Source: SZUA-365 sp964635845 (GTDB lineage: Bacteria; Bacteroidota; Ignavibacteria; SZUA-365). Taken from it: DNA of 64,000 nucleotides. Positions 1 to 9,000 of the stretch are shown here, in pieces. The stretch spans positions 1-64,000 of the forward strand of contig CAZWNO010000001.1 of NCBI GenBank assembly GCA_964635845.1, given 5' to 3'. The notes under the pieces are model-generated. The model was not told where the DNA came from, made no database searches, and saw only the letters and a list, made by a program, of their open reading frames with translations. The position numbers and the translations under genes are program-made. Position 1 is the first letter of the stretch. Each line of letters opens with the position of its first letter.

Positions 1-1702
1 TCTCCTTCGATCCGTACTTGAGGTTGAATGCCACATACTGCGTGATGCCCGTCGTATTCGAATTCTTCAAGCGGAAGCCCCATTCATTTTTCACTGACTG
101 CTGCGGGAACAGCTCCCAGTGGACATTTGGGTTTGAATTATCCCCGGGGTAGTCCGGATCAAACTCGATCAGGTCCTGGCCGCTCGCATCCGTCCACTCG
201 ATCACTGCTGTGATATCATGGAGAACCGCGCCGCCGCCATTACGCAGCTTCGCGGAAATTACGAATTGTCGCGGATCGTAGTCTTTTTCCGCGGGAACAT
301 AGTGCAGAATGCGTGCGCTTGTTTCCAGACAGGAGTCGTACAGCGCAGTCTTCAGATTCGCAATCGGAAGCCAGTCCTGACAGATAAAAGGATCTCCTTC
401 ATCATCAATGGCGGTAAATTTGAACAGGGTACTCCGCCGTGTAATACGATTCTCCACATCGATCAGCCACTCGAAAACGGCACTGTCGCCAGGCGCCACG
501 GTGATGTCGGTCTGGAGATCCATCGGGAAAGGAGATGACGGATTCAGCGAGAGCCCATCAGGTGGAAATGATATTAACACACGTTTGAAGCCGCCGGTCT
601 GATGCGAACGATTCGTCAATACCCAGCGTGCAGTGAAGGGATTCGGCTCGACGTCGAGCCCATCAGCCCTAAGTCCGAGGGAATCCGGAAACCAGAGGCG
701 GCAAGAGAAATACGGAAGCAGTCCACGGCCATGGACAACGGTCATGCAGCGAACTTCGACGGAATCAAGAACGTTGCCGTCGAATCTCTTGCCCGTCACC
801 GTTAAGCGGAACTCCGGCTGAACTTCGTACCGAAACCGCGGCGCCCAGCGCACAATCCAATTCAATGTCGGGACAGGATCGCCAATCTGCCAATGACCCA
901 TCGGCGATGGCGCGAAGTACTTCGTCAGCGAGTCATTCGGATTCACGAGTTCGACGTCGGGTGGAAGCACAAGCGTGCCGGTAACCCCATATGCTGGTGC
1001 GTCGCCATTATTGACACAGGTAAGGCTGACGGTAAATGGATTCGGGATGTAGGAATCCGCTGTATCGTCGAAATGCAGTGAATCCGGTACGTGACATTGG
1101 GCAGCGAGTACTGGGGAATCCAATGGTGGAATGATCACCTTGGTTTCACATGCGGCCGAATCCGCGTTGGCCGTCCACACCACCACCCTGACCGTATATG
1201 ATATTTCCACGGAGGAAGGCGGATGGCGAAGCATCCATTCCACTATGCCCTGCTGCTGAGGGAAGAGCCGCGCTTTCTGCAAGGGTTTCGTTTGAAGAGA
1301 GTCGCCAGGCGCAAGCGTCAGTTCCGGCTGAAAGATGATGGTGGCGAATACGGAATCCGTCAGTGCATCGCCGCTGTTCGTAACCGTCACCGTGAGTGGA
1401 AAGGGCATGGGAACGTAGCGCACGTTGGCGTTATCGGCGATCAGCGTGGGCGCGCTCGCGCTGCACTCGAGGCGGGGCCGACCCGCGGCGGGGAAATTCT
1501 CCGACGCGAGATCTCCCGCGCTGATGCGCGGACCGGCGGTGGCCCGCTGCGCCTGAGCGGGCTGTGCGGCGCAGCAGCTCCCGCTCAGCAGCCACTGCCG
1601 GTCGACCTCGATTGCGGAAGCGGACATGCGCAGCGCGATCACGAGCAGACCGATGCCGAATATGGCGAAGATAATGCTGAGGATCCGTTCGGTTGTCGGC
1701 AT
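1..1702 (-). CDS. Secreted multidomain surface protein, C-terminus cut by window edge (tandem copy 1)
   Basis: The reading frame stays open from an ATG at 1702 to the left edge, so the C-terminus lies outside the window. The N-terminus starts MPTTERILSIIFAIFG and continues as a hydrophobic export signal, then a Gln/Ala-rich stretch (AQPAQAQRA). The rest is beta-rich repeats of the CARDB/NEW3 kind with recurring NPFTVxxTxxNNG and LTVTVTNSGD phrases. It is a paralogue of the gene at 1736-3703 and colinear with it over its whole visible length, 33 bp away on the same strand. Some blocks are almost identical in DNA and others well diverged. By analogy with copy 2 it probably ends in a T9SS sorting domain. 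Its substrate or partner is unknown. Confidence 0.75.
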   Translation of the reverse strand, partial: MPTTERILSIIFAIFGIGLLVIALRMSASAIEVDRQWLLSGSCCAAQPAQAQRATAGPRISAGDLASENFPAAGRPRLECSASAPTLIADNANVRYVPMPFPLTVTVTNSGDALTDSVFATIIFQPELTLAPGDSLQTKPLQKARLFPQQQGIVEWMLRHPPSSVEISYTVRVVVWTANADSAACETKVIIPPLDSPVLAAQCHVPDSLHFDDTADSYIPNPFTVSLTCVNNGDAPAYGVTGTLVLPPDVELVNPNDSLTKYFAPSPMGHWQIGDPVPTLNWIVRWAPRFRYEVQPEFRLTVTGKRFDGNVLDSVEVRCMTVVHGRGLLPYFSCRLWFPDSLGLRADGLDVEPNPFTARWVLTNRSHQTGGFKRVLISFPPDGLSLNPSSPFPMDLQTDITVAPGDSAVFEWLIDVENRITRRSTLFKFTAIDDEGDPFICQDWLPIANLKTALYDSCLETSARILHYVPAEKDYDPRQFVISAKLRNGGGAVLHDITAVIEWTDASGQDLIEFDPDYPGDNSNPNVHWELFPQQSVKNEWGFRLKNSNTTGITQYVAFNLKYGSKE

Positions 1703-1735
1703 GAACGTTTTCCGCGATGTGAACGAAATTTCGTG

Positions 1736-3703
1736 TCAGCGCAAGAACAGCATCCGGCCGGTCCGCGTGCTTTCATCCGCGCTGAGACGGTAGAAGTAGA
1801 TTCCGGGTCGCAGGTCGCGTGCGTCGAAACGGACGGCATGCGCACCGGCGGGACGGTATTCCTGATCGAGCAGCCTTCGCAACTCCCGGCCCAGGACGTC
1901 GGTCACCACAAGCGAGACGTTGGCCGGCGAAAGCAGACCGAAGCGGATCATGGTTTCGCCGCTGAAGGGATTGGGGTGATTCGGGTACAGCACGCAGTCC
2001 TTTGCGGCCGGAGGGCCTTCCGCGGCGGTGACACCAGCCGGCTCGATCTCTACTGAAAGCTCGGGGCCATTGTCGATGTACGGCGTCTCCTTCGATCCGT
2101 ACTTGAGGTTGAATGCCACATACTGCGTGATGCCCGTCGTGTTCGAATTCTTCATGCGGAAGCCCCATTCATTTTTCATTGTCTGCTGCGGGAACAGCAC
2201 CTGGCGTGTTTTTGGGTTTGTATTATCCCCGGGGTAGTCAGGATCGAACTCGATCAGGTCCTGCCCGCTCGCATCCGTCCACTCGATCTCTGCGACGATA
2301 TCATTGAGATTCGCGCCGCCGCCATTTCGCAGTTTCGAGGAAATCACGAATTGCCGCGGATCGTAGTCGTCTTCCACGGGAAGATAGTGCAGAATGCGTG
2401 CGCTCGTTTCCAGACAGGAGTCAAACAGCGCAGTTTTCAGATTCGCGATCGGAAGCCAATCGAAGCACTCGATCGGATTGCCCTCGTCGTCCAGCGCGAT
2501 CACCGTGATCAGCACGTTGCGGCGCGTGATCCGGTTCGCCACGTCGATGATCCACTCGAAGGTCTGCGACTCGTCCTTGTCCAGCGTCAGGTCCAGCATC
2601 TCGCTCATCTGCATCGGCGAGCCCGGATTCACATTCAGTTTCAGTCCGTCCGGCGGGAAGCTGATGTACACCCGCGTGATCTTCCCCACCTGCTTGCTCC
2701 GGTTCGTCACCGTGTACCGCACCGTGAACGGGTTCGGCTCCACGTTCGTCTCCGCCGCGTTCAGTCCCAGAGAATCCGGAATTTCCAGTCGGCAGGCAAA
2801 AGATGGAAGGAGGCCGGGAACGCGAGTCTGGCCCCTTATTTCTACGGTGTCGAGCGGGAATTCCTCGCGGGTCTTTCCTGTAACTTGAGTTCGGAACATG
2901 GCTATCGTCTCATACCGCAGGCGCGGTACCCAATGTAGCTGCCAGGTCAGTTCAGGTACCGGATCACCGATGCGCCATTTCTCCAATATCGACGGCGTGA
3001 AATGTTTTGTAAGCGAATCATCCGGATCCGCGAGTTCGACATACTTGGGAAGCACGAGCGTGCCCGTCACATCATAGGCAGGAACGTTGCCGTTGTTAAC
3101 GCAGGTCAGGCGCACAGTGAAGGGATGCGGCATGTACGAGTCCGCTGTCTCGTCGAAGTACAGCGAGTCCGGCATGTAATCTCGCGGTGCCAGGATCGGC
3201 AAGTCCAGCGACGGAATGATCACCGTGGTTTCACATGCGGCCGAATCCGCGTTGGCCGTCCACACCACCACCCTGACCGTATATGATTTTTCGACGGTGG
3301 AAAGCGGATGTCGAAGCATCCATTCCACCATGCCCTGCTGCTGAGGGAAAAGCCGCGCTTTCTGCAAGGATTTCGTTTGAAGGGAGTCGCCAGGCGCGAG
3401 TGTCAGATCCGGCTGAATGTCGATGGTGGCGAATACCGAATCCGTCAACACGTCGCCGGCGTTCGTGACCGTCACTGTCAGCGGGAAAGGCATTGGCATG
3501 TACCGCAGGTTGGGCCAGTCAATCGAAAGCGCCGGCGCGCTCGCGCTGCACTCGAGACGGGGCCGGCCCGCGGCGGGGAAAGCCTCCGACGTGCGATCTC
3601 CCGTGCTGATGCGCGGACCGGTGGTGGCACGCTGCGCCGGAGCGGGCCGTGCGGCGCAGCAGATCATGAGAATGATTGCGATGGTGGTGACGATGCGTTT
3701 CAT
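1736..3703 (-). CDS. Secreted multidomain protein with T9SS sorting domain (tandem copy 2)
   Basis: About 655 residues. I start at the ATG at 3703 because MKRIVTTIAIILMICCAARP followed by APAQ is a clean Sec signal peptide; the frame is open to 3838, but that extension has no signal-like character. The body consists of immunoglobulin-like beta modules of the CARDB/NEW3 type, with phrases such as LTVTVTNAGD and FTVRYTVTNRS. The last ~85 residues (YPNHPNPFSGET, then LVVTDVLGRE, then RPGIYFYRL) form a type A T9SS sorting domain, so the protein is probably exported through the outer membrane and surface-anchored. The gene diverges from mpl. Function beyond an extracellular structural or adhesive role is not visible. 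Confidence 0.8.
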   Translation of the reverse strand: MKRIVTTIAIILMICCAARPAPAQRATTGPRISTGDRTSEAFPAAGRPRLECSASAPALSIDWPNLRYMPMPFPLTVTVTNAGDVLTDSVFATIDIQPDLTLAPGDSLQTKSLQKARLFPQQQGMVEWMLRHPLSTVEKSYTVRVVVWTANADSAACETTVIIPSLDLPILAPRDYMPDSLYFDETADSYMPHPFTVRLTCVNNGNVPAYDVTGTLVLPKYVELADPDDSLTKHFTPSILEKWRIGDPVPELTWQLHWVPRLRYETIAMFRTQVTGKTREEFPLDTVEIRGQTRVPGLLPSFACRLEIPDSLGLNAAETNVEPNPFTVRYTVTNRSKQVGKITRVYISFPPDGLKLNVNPGSPMQMSEMLDLTLDKDESQTFEWIIDVANRITRRNVLITVIALDDEGNPIECFDWLPIANLKTALFDSCLETSARILHYLPVEDDYDPRQFVISSKLRNGGGANLNDIVAEIEWTDASGQDLIEFDPDYPGDNTNPKTRQVLFPQQTMKNEWGFRMKNSNTTGITQYVAFNLKYGSKETPYIDNGPELSVEIEPAGVTAAEGPPAAKDCVLYPNHPNPFSGETMIRFGLLSPANVSLVVTDVLGRELRRLLDQEYRPAGAHAVRFDARDLRPGIYFYRLSADESTRTGRMLFLR

Positions 3704-3837
3704 GTGCTCATCCAGCCTCGTGCACGCAGGACGTGCGGGAAAATGTGAATTGCTGACTACAATATCCATTGACAATAACACGCTGGCGGTGGAAAAGTGA
3801 CAGTGCCCGGCAGGAATGAACGCGCCGCGGCGGAGCA

Positions 3838-3869
3838 TTAGTGGTAATCCCCTCCATTTCCTACCTTTG
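3838..3869 (+). promoter_or_regulatory. Candidate promoter of mpl (TTAG-N20-TACCTTTG), possibly leaderless
   Basis: TACCTTTG at 3862-3869 matches the -7 consensus TAnnTTTG. TTAG lies 20 bp upstream as a weak -33 element. The -7 box ends only 6 nt before the mpl ATG at 3876, so the transcript would begin at or next to the start codon. Inference from sequence only. Confidence 0.35.
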
Positions 3870-3875
3870 TCGGAT

Positions 3876-5291
3876 ATGAAACACTTCTATTTTATCGGAA
3901 TCGGGGGAACGGCCATGGCCGGGGTGGCGGCGGCGCTGCGGCAGGAGGGACACCAGGTGCGCGGCGTCGACAATGGCGTGTATCCGCCGATGAGCGATTT
4001 CCTCGCCGCGCAGGGAATCGCGTATCATGAGCAGTTCGACGCGGCGAACATCACGGCACTGGCGAAGGACACCGTCGTCGTCATCGGCAACGCGATGAGC
4101 CGCGGCAACGCGGAGGTCGAGGCGGTGCTCAACCGCAAGCTGCCGTACACATCGCTCGCCGGACTCGTCGGCGAACACCTTATCGCCGGCAGGACGAGCG
4201 TGGTGATCGCGGGCACGCACGGGAAGTCGACGACGAGTTCGCTCATGGCCTGGGTGCTCGAGTCGGCGGGAAGAGCGCCCGGCTTCCTCATCGGAGGCAT
4301 CCCGGAAAATTTCGGGCAGGGCTGCCGGCCGGCGCCGGCGGACGGGGTGTTCGTCACCGAGGGCGACGAGTACGACACGGCATTTTTCGACAAGCGGTCG
4401 AAGTTCGTGCACTACCGTCCCGACCTCGCGGTGATCAACAACGTGGAATTCGATCACGCCGATATTTTCGATTCGCTCGATCATGTCAAGCGCTCGTTCC
4501 GGCAGTTCGTCAACCTCGTGCCGGGCAACGGCACGATCCTCGTCAACGGCGACGACGCGCATGCGATGGACGTCGTCCGTGATGCGCACAGCGGCGTTGT
4601 CACCTTCGGCGTCGGCAGCCTGTGCGATCTGCTGTGCGGCGACATCCGCTTCCGCGACGGACACACAGCGTTCACCGTCACCGACAGGCGCGACAGCCAC
4701 AAGTATCGGTTCACCATCCCGCTCGCAGGGGAGTTCAACGTGCGCAACGCCACCGCCGTGATCGCCGCGGCGCGGCAGCTCGGAATAACAGATGAACAGA
4801 TCCGGAATGGATTCACCTCCTTCCGCAGCATCCGCCGGCGGATGGAAGTGATCGCCGAGGAAAACGGCATCACGCTGATCGACGATTTCGCGCATCACCC
4901 GACGGCGCTGCGGCTGACGCTCGCGGCGCTGCGCGAGAAGTACGACGGCCGGCGGCTCATCGTCTGCTTCGAACCGCGGTCGAATACCACGACGCGCAAT
5001 ATCTACCAGAAGGAAATCACCGAAGCCCTCGCACTGGCCGACGTGGCGGTGATCGGCGCGATTGATCGTCCCCAGCGCTACGCCGAGCACGAACGCCTCT
5101 CGCCCGAACGCGTGGCGACGGACCTCGAGGCGCAGGGCGTCACCGCGCGCGCCATACCCGATCCCGCGGAAATGGTGGAATGGGTGGCCGCGGCCATGCA
5201 GCCGGGTGACGTCATCGCCCTCTGCAGCAACGGCAAGTTCGGCGGCGCGCATGCGCTGCTGCGCGAGAGGATGAGGCCCGCGGGCACGTAG
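3876..5291 (+). CDS. mpl: UDP-N-acetylmuramate:L-alanyl-gamma-D-glutamyl-meso-diaminopimelate ligase
   Basis: About 471 residues; cytoplasmic. Mpl joins recycled murein tripeptide to UDP-MurNAc in peptidoglycan recycling. The start MKHFYFIGIGGTAMAG carries the N-terminal Rossmann glycine motif of Mur ligases. The P-loop GTHGKSTTSS sits near residue 115, followed by NNVEFDHADIF and the C-terminal-domain motifs DDFAHHPTA and FEPRSNTTTRN, which distinguish Mpl from MurC. Length is normal for the family. The frame could begin at 3816, but those residues are not conserved and would overlap the putative promoter. Divergent from the secreted-protein gene upstream and followed by a small envelope protein. 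Confidence 0.93.
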   Translation: MKHFYFIGIGGTAMAGVAAALRQEGHQVRGVDNGVYPPMSDFLAAQGIAYHEQFDAANITALAKDTVVVIGNAMSRGNAEVEAVLNRKLPYTSLAGLVGEHLIAGRTSVVIAGTHGKSTTSSLMAWVLESAGRAPGFLIGGIPENFGQGCRPAPADGVFVTEGDEYDTAFFDKRSKFVHYRPDLAVINNVEFDHADIFDSLDHVKRSFRQFVNLVPGNGTILVNGDDAHAMDVVRDAHSGVVTFGVGSLCDLLCGDIRFRDGHTAFTVTDRRDSHKYRFTIPLAGEFNVRNATAVIAAARQLGITDEQIRNGFTSFRSIRRRMEVIAEENGITLIDDFAHHPTALRLTLAALREKYDGRRLIVCFEPRSNTTTRNIYQKEITEALALADVAVIGAIDRPQRYAEHERLSPERVATDLEAQGVTARAIPDPAEMVEWVAAAMQPGDVIALCSNGKFGGAHALLRERMRPAGT

Positions 5292-5385
5292 GCCGATGTC
5301 ATGCGCTTCGAAAAGGAACCAATATTCCCGGACCTGTGTATACACGGGATATGGTTTTCCATCACTCAATTCAAGAGGGGATGTC

Positions 5386-5943
5386 ATGAATACAGAAGTA
5401 ATTCCGTTTGCGCGGCGTCGCATCGCGATCCGTGTTTCCTTCATACTGCTGCTCATGGCCGGACTTTCGCTGACGGCGATGGCGCAGGGACCGAAGGGAA
5501 AATCCTTCGGCGTCGGTTTCTCGGTCGGTGATCCCACCGCCGTCTCCTTCCGCATATGGACGAGTCGGGAGAATTCCTGGGACGCCGCCATCGGGGCGAG
5601 CTATCTCGGCAATCCGCATGTGCACGGGGATTACCTCTGGCACTTCAACGATGCGTTCAACTCGCGCATCGTCTCGCTGTACGCCGGTATCGGCGTCGCG
5701 CTCGGATTCGGCGACCATCGCGACGGATGGGTGCTGGTCCGCTGGAAGAAGGGAAAGGACTATTGGTACTACACGGACAGGGATGACGAACTTGTCGTGG
5801 CGGCCAAGGGGACTTTCGGACTGAACATCATTCCCCGCAATACGCCGCTCGACATCTTCCTCGAACTCAATCCCATCATCGGCATCAGCCCGGGCTTCGG
5901 CTTCGACATCATGCCCGCCCTCGGCATCCGCTTCTATCCTTGA
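5386..5943 (+). CDS. Small exported outer-membrane-like protein
   Basis: 185 residues from an ATG preceded by a purine-rich ribosome binding site (AGAGGGG, 5 nt spacing). Residues ~10-35 form a signal peptide ending in TAMAQ. The mature part is glycine- and aromatic-rich with alternating strands (SFGVGFSVGDPTAVSFRIWT, then IVSLYAGIGVALGFG), and it ends GIRFYP. That pattern fits a small beta-barrel or periplasmic beta protein. I do not recognise the family. A palindromic repeat follows immediately and separates it from the convergent gene. Confidence 0.7.
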   Translation: MNTEVIPFARRRIAIRVSFILLLMAGLSLTAMAQGPKGKSFGVGFSVGDPTAVSFRIWTSRENSWDAAIGASYLGNPHVHGDYLWHFNDAFNSRIVSLYAGIGVALGFGDHRDGWVLVRWKKGKDYWYYTDRDDELVVAAKGTFGLNIIPRNTPLDIFLELNPIIGISPGFGFDIMPALGIRFYP

Positions 5944-5950
5944 GGAAAAG

Positions 5951-6037
5951 CCGCTAAAACGCCAAAACGCGAAGAAGAACGCGAAAGATTTTTTAAAAAT
6001 TTCTTTCGCGCTCTTTTTTTGCGCTTTAGCGTTACGC
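5951..6037. repeat. Imperfect palindromic element, copy A; likely bidirectional terminator
   Basis: The left arm (CGCTAAAACGCCAAAACGCG) is roughly the reverse complement of the right arm (GCGCTTTAGCGTT region). The core GCGAAAGA/TCTTTCGC flanks an A/T-rich centre around 5990-6000. It fills almost the whole gap between two convergent genes and carries T-runs on both strands, as expected of a bidirectional terminator. A second copy lies at 13658-13749. Confidence 0.6.
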
Positions 6038-6040
6038 ATT

Positions 6041-9000
6041 CTACAGCTGCATGATGAGCTGCAGTTCGGCGTCGGGCTGGGCCCAGCCGTCGATACCGAA
6101 AATGCGATAGTTGGGGTAATAGTCGCCGCGCCAGCGCAGGAAATACCGGAAGCGAACGAAGAGCACGGGATGGGGATAGAGGTCGAAGTAGAAATTGCTG
6201 TTGATCGTTGAGGACGCAACCGTGACGGTTGGGGCGAAATAGTATTCGCTGCGTGACCATCCATAACTGTATCCGCCGTCCATGCGCAGCTCCACGCGCC
6301 GGAGAATCGCGAGGTCTTCGAGACTGAGCGTCAGGCTTCCCGAAGGATCGATACGGAAGCTGTGGTAGGTCTCGTACGAAGTCGAGCCCTCTCTCCATGC
6401 AGAGTTGAGCGTCAGCCGCAGAAGAAGCGCACTCGATAGACGCCGCTCTGCCCAGAGAGACGGTTCATGGGTCCAGCCTGCCGCGCTGAATGCGGAGCTC
6501 CCGTCGTCCCGGCGCAGATTGAATTGCACGCCGTACAAAGCACGGCTGTCGGGACGATAATCTACCCGCTGCATGAGCTGCCAGAACTCCGACGCCGATG
6601 CAGAAGCCCACGTCTCGGAACGAAATTGACGCAGGATCGCAATCGCGGAGTACAGAATCAACGCTGTTGGACGCCATTCGATGCGGGTTTCGTACCATGT
6701 ACTGTGATTCCGACTTGTGGTCCGTCCCTCCGTCGTAGTGAAGAAGGAGGAAAACAATCCAGATGCGTTGCTGTCCTCCCGGTGGTAGCTGCCGTTGTTG
6801 TACATGATCGAGGCGTACAGGGTGAAAGGCTGCAGTGAATTAACCCAGATACCCGGTGCGATGCGAACATTCGCCTGAATGGATGTCGCGGTCTGCCTGT
6901 CCTGCAGGGACGCGGAGGTGGACATCTGCCGGACGTCGCGTGTGAACCTGCCGCCGATTGACAGGCCGCGCAGGTGTTCCATGAGCACGTCGAAATACAA
7001 CTTGTCCGTTTGATAATCCCTCTCGTACTGGCCGAACGAATTCGCGCGTTCGCGTGCATCGCCCTGGTACCATGCGTTGATATTGAAGAGGGCGCGCGGG
7101 CTGAGCAGTACGCGCATAAAGTAGTTCTGTGTCCGATATTCTGCATCGCCGCGCTCTTCATTCACTTCTTCCTCGGAGAGCCGCGCATATCCTGATATTC
7201 GTGCCGCGTGGAACCCGGTCGTACCGAGGAGGCCGGTCGAGGGAATCCACATTGCATCCAATCGTCCGCCGCGCCGCTGCCGCTCGCCGACAACGTCGCG
7301 CAGCGTGAGATGATCACCCTTGAGCGTGATGGAGGGCCAGTCCTGACGCACCCATTGAAGGCCTGCGGTCGAGGCCCTGTCCGCGGTCCCGCGTCGGGTG
7401 AGCGTATCAACGCCCTCCCTCTGACGGTGCGTGGCGAACAGCCGCAGTGCTTTCGTGATATCATACTCGCCCGTCAACGCGTGGTCTGAAGCCAGGCGAC
7501 CGTAGGCGTAGCTGCCCGCAACCGGTTCGCGATATCCATCTGAACGGATGGTGGATTGCAGCGAGATCCTGGCATCGGGAGTGCTGACCGCGGCGAAGAG
7601 TCCCGCAGCGTCGCCGGAAACGGTATCGGAAGATGTATGCCGGTATTCCGGCCGGAGACGCAGGTCGAGAGCGTCGGATTGCCAGCGCAGTTCTCCGCTG
7701 CCCTGCAAGAAGCGCGTCTGCGCCGACGCGTTTTCTTCGTGAAATACGCCGCCCGATACAGACGCCTGCGTGAAATCGGAAGGAGACAGCGTCACGGCGG
7801 CCTGCGATATCCGCTCGTCAGTATCGTTGCGGATATACTCGTAGCTGATTTCCACGCGGCTGTCGTCGAGCACCGCGCCGTCGCGCGTGAAGACGAGGTA
7901 GCCCGAACTGTAGTCGAGGATGTAATCCTTTCCGGCGGATACCGGCAGCCCATCGACGAGCACGTGTTCCGAGCCGCGCACGATTCTCGATTTCTTCAAC
8001 GGGAAACTCGTCGAGGAGTACGATTCATACGTGACATGCATCGTGTAGTTCACGATGCCCGGTGACTCGTAGGCCTCGGGCGGAAAGGGCTGGTCGTCGG
8101 GAAATCGCAGCTCGCCCCGGTCAAAGTCCATGAATTCCGGATCGATTCGTCCGTCATTGTTTCGGTCGAGACCGAAACGCGACAGCGGTGTCTCGTTTCC
8201 GTTCGGATCGAGGATGCGGATGCGAAGCGTCGAGGGAATGATCGTATAGCCGATGCCGTAGCGATTCCGGATTTCGAGATACTGTGAGGTTTCGTCGCAA
8301 AGGAGCAGGTCGCTGCTCATTGCGCCACCGGTGAACCGCACGGCCAGGACTTCCCCGCCGCTTTCGCCTAGCTGCTTCAGCACGCTGTGATCAGGGTCCA
8401 CCGCGTAATCCGAGCCCTCGGTGAGGGGACGCCAGTTGGCCATGCGACCGGCGATGTCCGTCGAAACCAGGTCGTCGAGACCACGTGTCTCGTTGGGGTA
8501 CAGCGCGCGGTAGAGCTGTGCTTTCCCGGCCGGCATGGGAAGTAGGCGGCGGTCCGGGCGAAGCGCATAATATCGCCTTTTCTGCCACATGTGATCCGCG
8601 ACGGTGATGGTTTTCGGCTGCAATCGACCCTGGAAAACATCGGTGTGCGTGGCGGTGGTTTTGTGTCCGCTCGATGCGGTGACTTCGAGCAGGCTGCGGC
8701 CATAGCGTTCGCTGTGTTCCCCGAACACTGCGCGTCCGCCGACGCCGAAGATGCCGAAGGACTGCTGCAGCAGACTGCCTCCCTGCTCGAGACGCATGTC
8801 GCCCCACTGCAGCGACTGCAGCGCATCGTCGCGCGCACCGCGGTACTCCGCGCCGTAGACCACGTCTTCGTAATCGGAATCGTTGTAGGTCGCGCTGATG
8901 CGCCTGCCGCCCCCCAGATCCAGCCGCGCCTTCAGATCGTTGCGGCTGGCAGGATCCTCCCCGAAGGTGCTTTCGTTTTGGCCGAATGGGTCCTGGAACA

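Noticed and set aside
3861..5591. Long minus-strand reading frame (576 codons) opposite mpl
   Set aside because: It mirrors the mpl coding sequence, is Arg/His/Asp-rich with no recognisable motif, and is a typical shadow in GC-rich DNA.
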